A DNA stretch of 64,000 nt, taken from positions 4,278,001 to 4,342,000 of the forward strand of contig OZ004591.1 in NCBI GenBank assembly GCA_963924555.1, in the 5' to 3' direction. This DNA is from Crambe crambe (Eukaryota > Porifera > Demospongiae > Poecilosclerida > Crambeidae). The position numbers and the translations under genes are program-made. Below the pieces are notes generated by a model. It did no database searches. It was not told the DNA's origin and was given only the letters and a program-made list of their open reading frames with translations. Shown here in pieces: positions 10,136 to 22,052 of the stretch (its first letter is position 1; each line of letters starts with the position of its first letter).

Positions 10136-11700
10136 AAGTACCACCACAATGTACTTCAGTCAATCTGTGGTGACGATGACAAGGTTGCACACTTTGAACT
10201 TGTGGAAGGAGTGGTAGCTTTATCATCACAGGTACCAGTTGCTGATAGGGCTACAAAGGTGGAAGATGCCATCAAAAAATTGATCACACTCAGTGCATCC
10301 GAGCCAACACTTGTCTCTACACTGACTAATAAGTGCACAGACATGTTTTCTGCCAAAATACCTACAATAGAAGGTAAAAATCAATGATAAATAGACTAAC
10401 AGCAATCTACATATTATTGTGTACAGATATGAAGATTTGTTTGGAGTCCCTAGCAGGAAAGGAAGAGGATACTTTGGTTACACTCACCATTGAACCAACA
10501 GAGTTTAATGGTACAATTTCATGTTCAGTTACAAGGGGAAATCTCCGAAGACTAAGGGTAGAATGGATGTATCACTCAAATGCTTTTGGATTTTTATGGT
10601 TGGATGATGAGGTTGGTTAAGAGTTTAAAGTAATGATAAAAAAAAAATAATTATATTAATTATATTTATAACCCTTAGGTTATCAATACTTACTGTATAT
10701 TGATTTCAATGCATTTAAAAAAGGTTTATGTAAGTTCAATACATAATATTATGCATGTATGACTTGTAGATATGCTAATGCCATGCTTATTATTGCATAG
10801 AACATCAAAGTATATCCTCTGTCATCATTTTTTGTTGCAACCTTGAAAAAAAATGGAACTCAGAAAACTTGCATCAAGTTCAGCAAAAGGGTAATAGCTA
10901 GCTATATGAATGTTGTTATATGTATCCTATAGCTAACAACTCTAAAATTACAGAATAAACTTCATTTTTTTCAAGCATGGATGATACCTATTCACCTGTC
11001 AAGTCACTGGGCAATGATGGTAGCTATGCATAATGTACTTGTTCATAATTAGCTAGATTTACAATAGGTTGTCAATTTTGTGGATAAAACTATCTACTAT
11101 CAAGATTCGATAAGTCCAATGAGCAGTACACAGACCTTGCCATGGATAATGTGAGATTTAAAAAAAACTATACTGAAATAATTTGCAGCTGACTTTCCAC
11201 ACAGTTCTTTTATTGAAGAAAGCTATTGCAAAGAAACTGGGGAAAAATTCAATTGGAAATACTGGCACATACATTTCTGTTCAGTATGCATGACCAATTC
11301 CCAATTCTAAAAATAAAATGTATGTACATTATTCAATTAAACATAGGAATTCCCTAAGCAACAGAATTCACACGATTGTGGTGTTTTCGCCTTGAAGGTA
11401 TTATAGCTAGCTGTAGCTATAGTTAGTAAACTATAGCTTGGTCATTACTGTTTTGCATTAGGCAGCATACTACATCTTGTGTGGAAAATCACCAGACTAC
11501 TCACAGGTAGCTATAATAATGGTCACTATTTTTCTGCAGCTATCACAGTGCAATTTTTTTTTATAGAATGATATCCCCCGTATGAGGTTGGAAATGATGT
11601 ATGAGATCATGCATAAGGAAATTCTGTAAGTAGCTATTAGTTTTGAATACTGTTATAGCCATCCAATATATTTTAACAGGCCATTCACGATTAAAAGATT
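10136..11700 (+). CDS. Ulp1/SENP-like (C48) SUMO-protease domain of the MULE
   Basis: Several short exons can be read. The region at 10165-10375 and the part around LESLAGKEEDTLVTLTIEP have no recognised fold. Then NIKVYPLSSFFVATL (10801) leads to FQAWMIPIHLSSHWAMM (about 10970-11020), the C48 His box. TIYYQDSIS (about 11090) supplies the Asp, and FPKQQNSHDCGVFALK (11349-11396) supplies the Gln and the nucleophile Cys. The order His-Asp-Gln-Cys and spacing fit Ulp1-type proteases, which cleave SUMO from proteins. All four key residues are present. The tail exons (AAYYILCG..., MRLEMMYEIMHKEIL) continue directly into the Pro-rich segment, so this may be the N-terminal half of a larger transposon protein. 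Splice joints are inferred from GT/AG. Confidence 0.75.
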
Positions 11701-12760
11701 GGACATAGGTTACAATGGTGCATTACATTTCGTCAAACCTCCCAGCAGCGCTCCAGTTACAGTAACTGATACCTTTCAGCCACTGCTTGCTTCCACTCAG
11801 CTGCCACCTCTTCAGACTTCATTTACTCAGCTGCCACCTCCATCTACTCAGCTGCCACCTCCATCTACTCAGCCGCCACCACCTCTTCAGCCTTCATCTA
11901 CTCAGCTGCCACCTCTTCAGCCTTCATTTACTCAGCTGCCACCTCTTCAGCCTTCATCTACTCAGCTGCCACCTCTTCAGCCTTCATTTACTCAGCCGCC
12001 ACCTCTTCAGCCTTCATCTACTCAGCTGCCACCTCTTCAGCCTTCCACTCTGCCGCCACCTCTTCAGCCTTCATCTACTCAGCTGCCACCACAGCATTCC
12101 ACTCAGCCACAGCCTTCCACTCTGCCGCCACCTCTTCTACTCAGCTGCCACCTCTTTAACATTCCACTCAGCCACCACCTCTTCAGCCCTCCATTCAGCC
12201 GCCACTTCTTCAGCCTTCCACTCACCAGCCACTTCTTCTGCCTTCATCTACTCAGCCACCACCTCTTCAGCCTTCACCAACTCATTTGCAACTTCATCGG
12301 CGTCATCGGCCTTTATCAACATATTTGCAACAATCACCACCTGTTCAGCCATCATCACAGCCTCCTCATGATGGGAAAGAAAATATTCCGCCAGATACCA
12401 CACTTCAAGAACCATCATCCCCTCAGGTTCAGCCCTCATCATCTCATCTGCAAGTATCCAAATCTCAACTGCCACCACACACAAAAAAGAAATCAAAAAA
12501 GCAGGCCACAAAGAGTGATATCTTCTCCTGTTCTGATTGTGGTAAAGTATACAAAAATTATTCTAGTTTATATAAACACAAAAAAAGTTCTCATGAAAGC
12601 TCTATCATTAAACCTGGTTCAATTGAGTGTTTGGAGAAAGGGTGTCATTTTTCCTGCACGAGGATCAGGAACATCTATGCAATGTGCACAAGATGGATTT
12701 TGAACAAGAAAAAAAGGCTTTCTCTAGCATTAAAGGTGAGCATCAAAGTAGTGTGGGTGT
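11700..12760 (+). pseudogene. Pro-rich repeat linker and C2H2 zinc finger of the MULE protein (frame-shifted)
   Basis: An exon beginning with FTIKRLDIGYNG runs into about 15 degenerate repeats of the type STQLPPLQPS (11800-12280), a low-complexity linker. In this copy the frame shifts near 12140 and an in-frame TAA occurs near 12157. The intended frame resumes as LQQSPPVQPSSQPPHDGKEN and KKKSKKQATK. DIFSCSDCGKVYKNYSSLYKHKKSSH (12521-12597) is a C2H2 finger (C-x2-C-x12-H-x4-H). A second Cys/His set follows with another one-base slip (CLEKGCHFSC, then EHLCNVHKM). These fingers probably bind DNA or mediate contacts for the transposase. Confidence 0.65.
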
Positions 12761-12939
12761 ATTTATTTGCTGATGTGTTGTACATTTACATTCATAAATA
12801 GACAGATAACAGCCTGATTTTGTGGTAATTAAGCTTTAACTTGTCTCAAGTACCACCCTCACATTATACATAGCTAACCTCCATTCACAAAGTGGAAGGT
12901 AATTCAGGTTACAGTAGATATTAATAATTTATTGATGCA

Positions 12940-14683
12940 GAATTTGAAACCTGGAAGTCAGATTTAGAGCGTAGCACAAACACCAGATATATCAAATCCA
13001 GTGGAGTGAAAGTAGTGGGCGGAGAAAGAACTGAATACTATTACTGCAATAGGAGTGGGTATTATCAGTCTTTATCAAAAGGAATGCGTGCTATGAAATC
13101 CCAAGGTACCTCCAAAATTGACTCATATTGTACAGCTAAAGTTTGTGTACATTACTTCAATAATGGCCGTCTTGAAGCAGACATAACCAAAACTCATTAT
13201 GGACACAAAATCTCCCTTGGTCATCTAAGATTGTTAAAACAGGATAAATTGAGTGTTGCAGGTCAGTTATTACAGGGAGTAAAGTTTGAAAGTATATTGG
13301 ACAGAGTTCGAGACAGTGTTGGGACTAAATTACAAAGAATTCACCTTATTGTAAAAAAAGATTTATACAACATAGAAAGGTCATTTGCCATACGAGGATG
13401 TCGAAGACATTCCATTGACTCCGTTAGTGTGGAAATATGGGTGAAAGAAATGGAAGGGAAGAAAGACGATAATCCTGTTCTCTTTTACAAGAAGCAAGGT
13501 CAAACAAAGGCAGAGGTAGGCACTAACAATGGGCTTGGTGAAGATGACTTTGCCTTAGTTATTCAGACACCACTACAGTCAGAAATGTTACAGAGTTGTG
13601 GTGACAATAAAGTGATATGTGTTGATGCAACACATGGGACAAATGCTTATAATTTCTTACTGATTAGTCTTATTGTAGTGGATGAATTTGGTGAGGGATT
13701 CCCAGCAGGGTGGTGTTTTTTCTAATAAAGAGGACAAGACCTTATTAGTCAACTTCTTCACTCATTTAAAAAGCAGATCAGGAAATATTGGTCCACGTGG
13801 TTTATGTCGGACGATGCCGATCAATATTTTTCTGCATGGGTAAATACTTATGATCAAAAACCAAAGAAACTGTTGTGCAATTGGCATGTTGATAGGTCCT
13901 GGCGACGAGCAATTGCCAGTTTTATTAAGGACGAGGATGAACAAGTTTCTATGTATCACACACTACGTGTTTTAATGGAAGAAGTTGACCAAACAAAGTT
14001 TCATGCATTGCTAAAAAGTACTCTTTTAAAAATGGAATCAAGTAATAGCCGTTTTTCAGATTATTTTAAGCAGGAAAAAAGCTGGGATTAATACAAACAT
14101 GTATGCAGAATCCTTTCATCGTGTGCTCAAATATGTATATATGAAAGGAAATGTAAACAAACGTTTGGACTCCATCATTCACTTATTGATGAAGTATGCA
14201 AGAGATAAATCTTTTGACAGACTAACAAAAATTGAGAAAGGGAAGTCAACAAAACGTACTAAATCAATACATGACAGGCACTTGAAAAGTTTGTTTATCA
14301 GTGAAAACGGCAAAGATAGCTGGCTAATAAGATCACAGTCCTCAGAACTAATTTACAGTATAACCAAGGAGCATGACAAATGCCCATACAATTGTCATGT
14401 AGAATGTCAGAAGTGTTCAATATGTATACATATATTCACTTGTACTTGTGCCGATTCAATACAACTTGGAACAATTTGTAAGCACATTCATCTCATCGTG
14501 CGGTGTATTGGAGAAAAGCAGCACAGAAATGAAACACAGCTTAAAATTACACCATCTCTACTAACTAGTGTTACCAACTCTCCAAACATTAAAGATCGGA
14601 TATTGCAAAAATTGAACCAAATTGCAACATATATACATCAGACTTCTGATATTGAAGCTATTATGGGCATTGAGAAGCGGTAG
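12940..14683 (+). pseudogene. MULE transposase with FLYWCH/FAR1-like N-terminus and SWIM finger (frame breaks)
   Basis: After the intron at about 12735-12939 the protein reads FETWKSDLE..., then GGERTEYYYCNRSGYYQS and KIDSYCTAKVCV, a Cys/His-type DNA-binding head similar in style to FLYWCH/FAR1 domains. The MULE catalytic core shows VICVDATHGTN (first Asp, about 13620), FMSDDADQYFSAW (second Asp, about 13804), NWHVDRSWRR, and MYAESFHRVLKY (Glu, about 14100). A SWIM finger, CTCADSIQLGTICKHIH, ends it (14430-14490). The frame breaks at a T6 run (about 13716), an A5 run (about 13770) and an A6 run (about 14078); each break is cured by one base in or out. These may be mutations or consensus errors. 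The DDE enzyme would excise and reinsert the element through its terminal repeats. Confidence 0.8.
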
Positions 14684-15430
14684 CTATATAAACCCTGGTT
14701 TGCATTGCATAGAGTTGTACCAGAATCAGAAAAGTGCAACACCTGCTAACAAGCACATTGAAAAACAAAACCTCTTTTCCACCAAGAGAAAACGCCAGTC
14801 ATCAAAGATTAGATTGGGAAAACCAAGCACTAAGGAAAAGGAGGAAATTGAGCATGCATTGCTACACACCAGTAAGTGTGCATCAGGTACTACTGAGTCA
14901 GTACTAGCTACTTATTATTTTTTACTACTGCAGATATTCTTTTAGCAGTGGTGGTTAAAAACAAAGCACACAATGGATCTCTAATTAACCCAGAAGAAAT
15001 CATTGATGTAGAGGAACTGCCATTAGAAGTTTTGGATTTTATTGAGGCGGATATCACTAGAGTGAAACCATACTTCACAGATCAAGGTTTCATTTGCTTA
15101 CAACAATCAGGTATTCATGTAGCTAATTGATTGATAATCACTCTAGAAAAGTAGCTATAGCTATTGATATTAGCACTCTCATATATACCCCGACCGACAG
15201 TGAAAACTAAACAGAGTTCTTGGCGATGCATACTATGCAAGAAGTGCAATTCCCATCAGGATATGATTGGGTGTGATTTGTGTGACAAGTGGTTTCATTG
15301 GTAAGCTATTAATGTTTTCATCCAGCTATTGTGAATGTATACATACAGGGCCTGTGTCAAAGTTAATGCAACCCAAGCAAGTCAAGAAGTATGGTACTGC
15401 CCCCACAGTGTGTTTCAGAGAAAAGGACTA
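14684..15430 (+). CDS. C-terminal MULE exons with PHD-like finger
   Basis: Downstream of the SWIM finger, short open exons read EEIIDVEELPLEVLDFIEAD (about 15000) and then, after an intron, SWRCILCKKCNSHQDMIGCD continuing LCDKWFHW (15210-15300), joined to ACVKVNATQASQEVWYCPHS (15350-15412). This is the C4-H-C3 order of a PHD finger, a module that usually reads histone tails. The final Cys of the pattern is replaced (WYCPHS), so zinc binding may be incomplete. It may be the C-terminus of the transposase protein or a separate small gene; the end and polyadenylation site are unclear. Confidence 0.55.
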
Positions 15431-15731
15431 AAAGCAACTAACCCACTAACCCACTATATACATTTATAGCTAATTATAAGCAGAGCTTAGCTCACATGGC
15501 ATCTTGGATTCAGTACGCATACATGAAGTCAGGGTCCAAAGGTCAACCGCGGCAACGATTCCTGGGGCAACGTTTCCTGTGGCAATGATTCCTGTTATTA
15601 GCCGCTTTCTTAATAATGCACACGCCACCTTGTGCCCGCAGTACATTAATTTAATAGACGCCGGCCTTATATAGAAGCCTGCCTCGTTTTGTAGCCGGGT
15701 ATGAGAATTCTCTCTAAGAAATAAACGCCCG

Positions 15732-15756
15732 GGCTATTATTCAAGGAAATACGGTA
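15732..15756 (-). repeat. right terminal inverted repeat of the MULE
   Basis: Perfect inverse complement of 6946-6970. Flank to the right: CGTACGTCAA, which does not repeat the left flank. Confidence 0.85.
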
Positions 15757-15799
15757 CGTACGTCAATAGCTAACGGGCATAATTAATAATACGCATGCG

Positions 15800-15980
15800 C
15801 ACGTTCATTTGACCTTTGACCCCACAAATGAAACATGCCCATAGCACTTAGAACAAACAGCTTGAGCTTATTGTTTTCTACAGCATTTTGTCGTAGAGGT
15901 GCTAGGTGGATTGTAGGCACTTGACTTTCTAAGTGCTTGTGGTAAGCATTATACAGCCTCCTATGTATGCAGCTGCAATA
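15800..15980 (+). repeat. dispersed repeat, copy 2
   Basis: Diverged second copy of the repeat seen at 2860-3060 (TTTCTACAGC, CTAAGTGCTT, TATGTATGCAGCT landmarks in the same order). It lies between the MULE and the first unit of the tandem array. Confidence 0.4.
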
Positions 15981-16204
15981 TCTTAGTAAGTCAAAGTACA
16001 AATGACTTTCACCAATTGCTTCGCTCGCTGATTGAATATGTTACACGAACATACCCTAGTAAAGGCCATGTATAGGGTTAGTCAATATAGCAGTTTCTGT
16101 GAACATCAAATTATGCTGCCTTCAATGAAATCCCTACATGTCATCACTGCCTCCCACCAAGCTGTCATGCCAGCGTAAGAGTGTTCTGCTTGGTTTAGGC
16201 AGAC

Positions 16205-16830
16205 TGACTACATTGCTGCCTGCAAGAAGAAATAGCCGATCATTCCTGAAGGTTTGACTGACTACATAGTGGGTCAGTATGTGGAGATGAGGGACAGTTC
16301 CAGGAACAAGGGAGGGATGAACCAGACCTTCACCTCTGCCAGGACTCTCTTGGCCTTGCTCAGGCTCTCCACAGCACTGGTGAGAGTATTAAAATATATT
16401 TTGGCTAAAGTACACTATAAGAGCCCAAAGTGGTATATGGTTATTATATTTTCAGGCTCGACTCTGCTTAGGCTCGACTCCGCTTGGCCTCTGTGGTGGA
16501 AAAGGAGGATGTGAATGAGGCCATGAGGCTAATGGAGATGTCCAAGCAATCTCTCTATGATGATGAGCAAGGCACCAGGTCAGACATTGTGCAGGAATGG
16601 AGGTGCAGATGTTATCTTTTTTCTTTATGTATATAGGAGTTCCAAGCCCATTGATGCCATTTATAGCATCCTTAGAGAAATGGCTGACCCTGACACTGTT
16701 CGGTTTGATGATGCACGTCAACGCATCCTTGCCAAGGGGTACACACCAGACCAGTTTGACGAGTGTCTTGATGAGTATGAGTGTGGCAGGTCAACCAATC
16801 ACGAACCAGGATCACTTTTATATAGCACAT
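16205..16830 (+). pseudogene. MCM7: MCM7 3'-end remnant, unit 1
   Basis: Only the last exons remain: YIAACKKK, then a TAG stop where other units have CAG (about 16231), then [20 protein letters not shown], the [20 protein letters not shown] exon and the final winged-helix-type exon IDAIYSILREMADPDTVRFD. In the last exon ten bases (AGACTGAATG in units 2 and 4) are missing after GATGAGTATGAG (about 16782), which shifts the natural ending LNVWQVNQSRTRITFI out of frame. Unit 3 shares this deletion. The AAA+ ATPase core is absent, so no helicase subunit can be made. Confidence 0.85.
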
Positions 16831-16936
16831 GGATAGGCAGACATTGTGAATGTTATAAAGCTTCAACTTTTTAAAAGAAATATTTTGAAATAAAAAAAAC
16901 AACTAAACTAACTTTTTGTGTGTATGTGTTCAGAGT

Positions 16937-19900
16937 TCACTGGAATGTTTGGATATTGTCCAGGAGTTCAGCAGCTGAGAGTCTGTTGTCTTTGTCTTGC
17001 TGAATGCATCGTTGGATCAAGTCCACCCAGTGCTGGTCTTGGATGGATGCTATCAACCGCTCACGAGCTGAGACTTCAGGGAATCGACAAGTGCACATCT
17101 CGACAAGGAGCACCCCAAAACTGAAGATGTCCATCTTGGGGGACTGGAGGGAAGGGTTGTGTGCCTCTGGGGCGGCATACACAGGAGAGCCAGGTCCCAC
17201 GGTCTGCAGTTGCTGCTGGAAGTTGACTGAACCATAATCGGTGACTTTAGCTCTCCAACGATCAGAAGGCAGAGGCTCAAGGAGGACATTGGCACTGCTG
17301 ATGTCGCGATGAACGATTGGATCTGGCTGTATCAGGTGGAGGTAGTTGAGGGCTCTGGCCACATCTAAACTGATGGAAGTCAGTTGATGTGCTGACATGT
17401 AGAAATCTTCCTTCTCCATTTCTTTCCTCAAACTAGTTGGCATTAGCTCCATCAATATCACCATGCCTTCATCCATGCAGGCTCCAATAAACAGCACCAA
17501 GTTAGGATGTCGGATTCTGGAAGCCATGTCCATCTCTCGCATGAAGAGATCTTGGTAGTAGCCAGTCCTGATGGACTTGTAAAGCATCTTGGCAGCAACT
17601 TTGACTCCTCTGAATCTTGCAACCTTCACTTCTCCCCAGCCTCCTCCTCCCAAACTCTCTTCTGTGATGTCTATTTCTCTCCTCTGCACCAGCCAATGCC
17701 TCTCATTAGTACCTCTGCTTTCTGCCTCCCTCGTATGCTGCTGCTCAGTTTGTGCCCTTCTCTCTGCTTGAGTAGCTCGCTCCTTAACTTCTTGCACTCT
17801 TCTTTCAGCTTCATGCATTCTTCTCTCTGTTTCAGTAGCTCGCTCTTCAACCACGTGCACTCTCCTTTCAGCTTCATGTGTTCTCATCTCAGCTTCTGTA
17901 ACCCTCTGCTCTGCTTCTCTTACGTGTTGTTCAGATGCTTGTGCTTCCTTGGCTCGTTGATCAGACTCTATAAATGCGATTAAAAAGCTACATTCTTATG
18001 ATTTTGAAAATGCAATGTGCAGCCATTTTTTTTCTGCTTTCTATTTATCTTAGCTGCTGTATAATTGCTTGTTAAACTAAATGTAAATAGTGACATTGCA
18101 TGTCCTCAAGTTCATCCTCTAAATTTTGAAGGCTAATTTTTCCCCTCCTCGACAGAAATATATGTACCTGCGGATATTCTTTTTTCAGCTTCTGTTGCTC
18201 TTTCCTCGGCTATGTGCACTCTTTTTTCAGCTTCTCTGACTCGTTCAGCTGCTTGTACTTCCCTTGCTTGTTGATCAGACTCTGAGAGAAAATTGGCAAT
18301 TTTAAAGCTAACAACTGATCTATCGAAGTCAAGAAAGGGAAGGAGAGAGTATCTAGAATAATAAACTGCAATGAAAATTGAGTAGCTATGTTGCTTCTAC
18401 AGGTACAAATGATCAGCATAAGGACTTTCAATATGGACCCTTCAAAATATTTGAGATATCCACTATAGGGTTATACCTGCTGATATTCTCCTCTCCACTT
18501 CTACAGCAGCCCTCTTCTCTGCTTCTGTAGCTCTCTCCTCAGCTGTGTGCATTCTTCTTTCAGCTTCACGTCCTCTTCTCTCTGCCTCTGTGACTCGTTC
18601 TTCAGCTAAGCGTGCTCTTGCTTCCATTTCCGTAATCATATTCTCTGCTTCTCTAGCTTGTTGTTCAGCTGTTCGTGCTCTTTCTGTTTCCCTGGCTATT
18701 TGTTCTATAGGAGAACATCAAAGGAAAGTCAATGTCAATAGTAAATCCACATTTCTACCAGTTTGGCACCCTCTCTCATTGACAGGAGAATTATTAATTG
18801 AAGCTATAGATATACAGAGAAACAATTCTTCTACATATAGATGGCTAATCTTACCTGCTGATATTCTCTCTGCTTCTGTAGCTCTCTCCTCAGCTGTGTG
18901 CAGTCTTCTTTCAGTATCCCCAGACCTCCTCTCTGCTTCTCTTGCTCGTTGTTCAGCTTCACGTGCTCTTCTCTCTGCTTCTGTGACTCGATTGGACTCT
19001 ACAAAGGAAGATGATGATTAGCTACAACAATGATGTCTAGGATATTAAGTCCAGCTACCTGTTGATAATCTCCTCTCTGCTTCTGTAGCTCTCTCCTCAG
19101 CTATGTGCACTCTCCTTTCAGCTTCACACACATGATTGGATTCTATTAGGAGAAATGCAGTAATGAGTTATTAGAGTTATTTAGCTACACCTAACCATAC
19201 CTGCTGACATTCTCCTCTCAGCTTTCCTGACTCTTTCTTCAAGATCCCTCACTACTTTATCCCTTCCAACCACATCCACTGGTCTTGCTGCTGCTGCACT
19301 CTGAGCCATTTGACTCATCTTCACCATTTTCTCCCTGATCCTCTCACTTGTCCCTCGCTGGCTGTTGTCAGCTACATCTGTCAGCACCCACTCTCCAGTG
19401 AGAGACTGCAACTCTGCAAAACAACAAGCGTTGTGAAAGTGGAATTGCCTCCTATTAGGAGATATTGAAATTTTTGACCATTGAATGATTAATCAGCATG
19501 ACATGTTGTGTATCATTACATCATTATTTAACAATGAGCAATTGAATAGTACTATGAGATACTTTCCTTCAATGTTGCTAAAGGAATGCAGATATTCTTC
19601 ATTCTAGTGATCTGATCTACAGACAACATTAATTAGCGGTTCAGCAAGTGAGCTGATCATGACTCATTGTGTATTCAGTCAGTGGAAAAGCTGACTCTCA
19701 GGTGATATGAATCCAGTTACATAACTATGTACATGTAGGGAACTGTAATTTTTACCACAAAGCACTTACACTTACTGACAAAATGCTGTACAGTCCATCA
19801 TTAATGCACATGCTGGACACTACTAATCATGACAGACCACCTGGTGAATTTAGAGTGTAGACCTAGATGAGTCATGAGCTATAAATAACTAGAACTAGCT

Positions 19901-22052
19901 ATAAAGAGTTAAATAAGTACATGTCAAAATTAACATTGCACTTTGTCCTAGTAGTATAATAAAAGGAGCCTCACCAAATCGTAGCACAGTGGTCATGGAC
20001 AACTTCTTGAAGTCATTGTCAGTCTTATACTTCTTTGGCCATTCAGGACAACCACCAAACATGACAACCTCTGTCACTCCTGGACTGATAGTAGAAGCAG
20101 CAGCACAATGGTAATATCTTGACTGGAGACTTGGAACTTGGACCTGCATAATTATCATGCATGTGTATACAATATTTGTACAGGATAGCTGAGCTGAGTG
20201 GATATCAGCTACAGCAAAGTATGGACACATGTCTATTGTTGGATGGAGCACGTTTGGAATACTCTCATCGTTATGACACAGTTCAGGTGAGGTATCGAGC
20301 TTGTCACTCACATTCACTTACCTCTTTCCACTTCCTTGAGTCTAGATCCAATATCCACACATCACTTAGTGCCACACTATTAGCATCAACTCCCCCAGTC
20401 ACTAAAAGTTTAGGGTTGTCCCCACCATAGCCCAAACAGACTGCAACATGAGAACTTCTTTCCACTGGACGAGGTACTCCTTCAAGTTTACTCCAAATCT
20501 GTATAAAGGTACACAATAGGGAGAAAAACAAACAATTGTATGGAGGATAGCTATGATACTTATTATTAACGAAAAAGGCACGTTTTAATTCTTATTATTC
20601 ATCCATACATCTCACCATAGTGCTCAAGTCTATGATAAATGCATCATTGCTCCTTTTACCACATTGTCTACCTCCAAACAACACTGCACGGTGGCCATCA
20701 ATCATGGTAAAGGAGAAAGCATTACAGGGAGGTGGCCTTGTCCCACTGACAGTATGGGAGGACCATGTACCTGCAATGGATTCATAGAAATATCTGTTAC
20801 GTAGTAACTGAGTCTTAAATGGAGTACAGTATGTACAGATCATGAAATGAAGTATTACTTCATCATGTGTAATTGTTACAGAACTATGACACTGATGACT
20901 GCATCTTTATAGTGAGATCTTCCAGAACTAACAGGTATAGAGGGAAGGAGGTGTCTGGTCAAACTCTTATAATGGACTTGTTAATTTTTTTTTTTTTTTT
21001 TGGTATCATGTGATATCATGGAAGGGTTATAGCCTCGTACCCAGGCCTATTTTTTAGGCCTGGGTACAAGGCTAGGAAGGGCTATGGAATTTTGCATGAG
21101 GATTGTACTGTTAGTACTATGTCATAGTCAGTGAGGTATAGATAAGATGCAATGGAATGCGATACATTGCAATAGCTAACTAGTTATAAACTGCAATGGA
21201 TTTGCCATCTATAAAGACAGTCTCCTATAGATAAACAGATTCCTGTCTCAAACAACCTATCACTACATGATATGATATGCCTCTTGTTTATATGAGATGA
21301 TTAGCTGAGGTTCTTGAAGTGGCTGGTGTGACTTAGAACAAGCTGGTAACATGTATATCCCAGTTAAGAAGTGAATGTGTGATATTAATGATTATGTGGG
21401 CACACTCAAGTGATGTCTGCTCCCTGCCTTAAATAGGTCCCATCATGTTTTAAACTTTTCCCCAGTACCTAAAACCTTCAGATTTTTCAGTGAATATTTC
21501 CATGCACTTGTGTGAAAAAAATGATGCTCCCTCACCTTTTTTGAGGTCAAAGGTGTGCATCTCATTAGTCCACCCACTTCCATCGGTACAACTATTATCT
21601 CTTACAAAGTCTGCTCCTGACTGGGTGGGGCCTGATGGAATGCCATGTCCACCAAACAATACGCATTTCTCTCCACACACAACCATACTACAGAACAGTT
21701 TCTTCATGGGACTGTCAGCACTGTGTGGTGCCAATTCCCTCCATGATGACGTCCTAGTGTTGAACTCATATAGAGATCCATAATATGACTGTCCATCAAT
21801 CCCTCCATACGCGTAGATAATATGTCCTGAAGATGCACAGGCACCATAGTAGAACCAAGGGGGAGGGTCTCCTTTAGTTGTCTTTCTTGTCCAAGTCTCA
21901 AGGTAGGAATCGAAACTCTCAATAGACACTATCTTTTTCCCTCTACTCGTAGAAAAATCTTCAGTACATCCTCCCCACATATAAATCTGTCCATCGACGG
22001 AAGAAAAGGAGGGAGATAATCGAGGAGAGGGCTGGTAGAGAGGCACTGCCAT
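16937..22052 (-). CDS. Kelch propeller - coiled coil - TKL-type protein kinase, unit 1
   Basis: Spliced gene with about ten exons. It starts at ATG 22052 (MAVPLYQPSPRLSP) and ends at TGA 16937 after NIQTFQ. Exons 1-4 (to about 19980) encode six Kelch blades, recognised by YMWGG, YAYGG, VLFGG, VLFGG, LLVTGG and VVMFGG. Exon 5 (19201-19413) begins ELQSLTGEWVLTDVADNS; exons near 19130, 18850-19000, 18478-18705 and 18170-18280 encode Ala/Glu/Arg heptad coils. The last exon holds the kinase: GGGGWGEV loop, VAAK lysine, IVHRDISSANVLL loop, VTDYG (Tyr replaces Phe of DFG) and AAPE. No signal peptide or membrane segment, so probably a cytosolic sensor kinase. The 5' end abuts SEC24 remnants; an open frame even runs through from SEC24. 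The fold is clear; the biological role is unknown. Confidence 0.87.

Larger units (their letters stand above)
6946..15756 (+). mobile_element. 8.8-kb Mutator-like (MULE) DNA transposon carrying USP-like and Ulp1-like protease regions
   Basis: Bases 6946-6970 and 15732-15756 are perfect 25-bp inverse complements (TACCGTATTTCCTTG at the outer end). Weaker inverted similarity continues inward: the CTAATAACGGGAATCATTGCC region near 7305-7330 matches the inverse of about 15560-15605, so the terminal repeats are long and eroded. Between them, all on the plus strand, lie a USP-like region, a C48 protease, a Pro-rich/C2H2 segment, a MULE transposase with SWIM finger and a PHD-like finger. No 8-10-bp target duplication could be found beside the ends. 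Several frame breaks suggest a damaged copy, although many fall in homopolymers. Confidence 0.8.

Noticed and set aside
11787-12371. Second open frame over the Pro-rich tract (LLSCHLFSLHLLSCH repeats)
   Set aside because: It is the shifted reading of the STQLPPLQPS repeats; the Pro-rich frame continues from the C48 exon and fits the flanking domains.
6936-15766. Target-site duplication of the MULE
   Set aside because: Flanks CTCAGTAATA and CGTACGTCAA do not match, so no duplication is claimed; ends may be slightly mis-set or rearranged.
17507-17983. Plus-strand open frames opposite the kinase and coil exons (Ser/Leu/Cys-rich)
   Set aside because: They are antisense shadows of the Glu/Arg-rich coil and the kinase; no independent motif or splice support.
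21030-21075. Hairpin CCCAGGCCTATTTTTTAGGCCTGGG as a possible terminator or RNA gene
   Set aside because: It is a unit-1-only insertion in an intron next to a poly(T) run; more likely a small repeat than a functional RNA.
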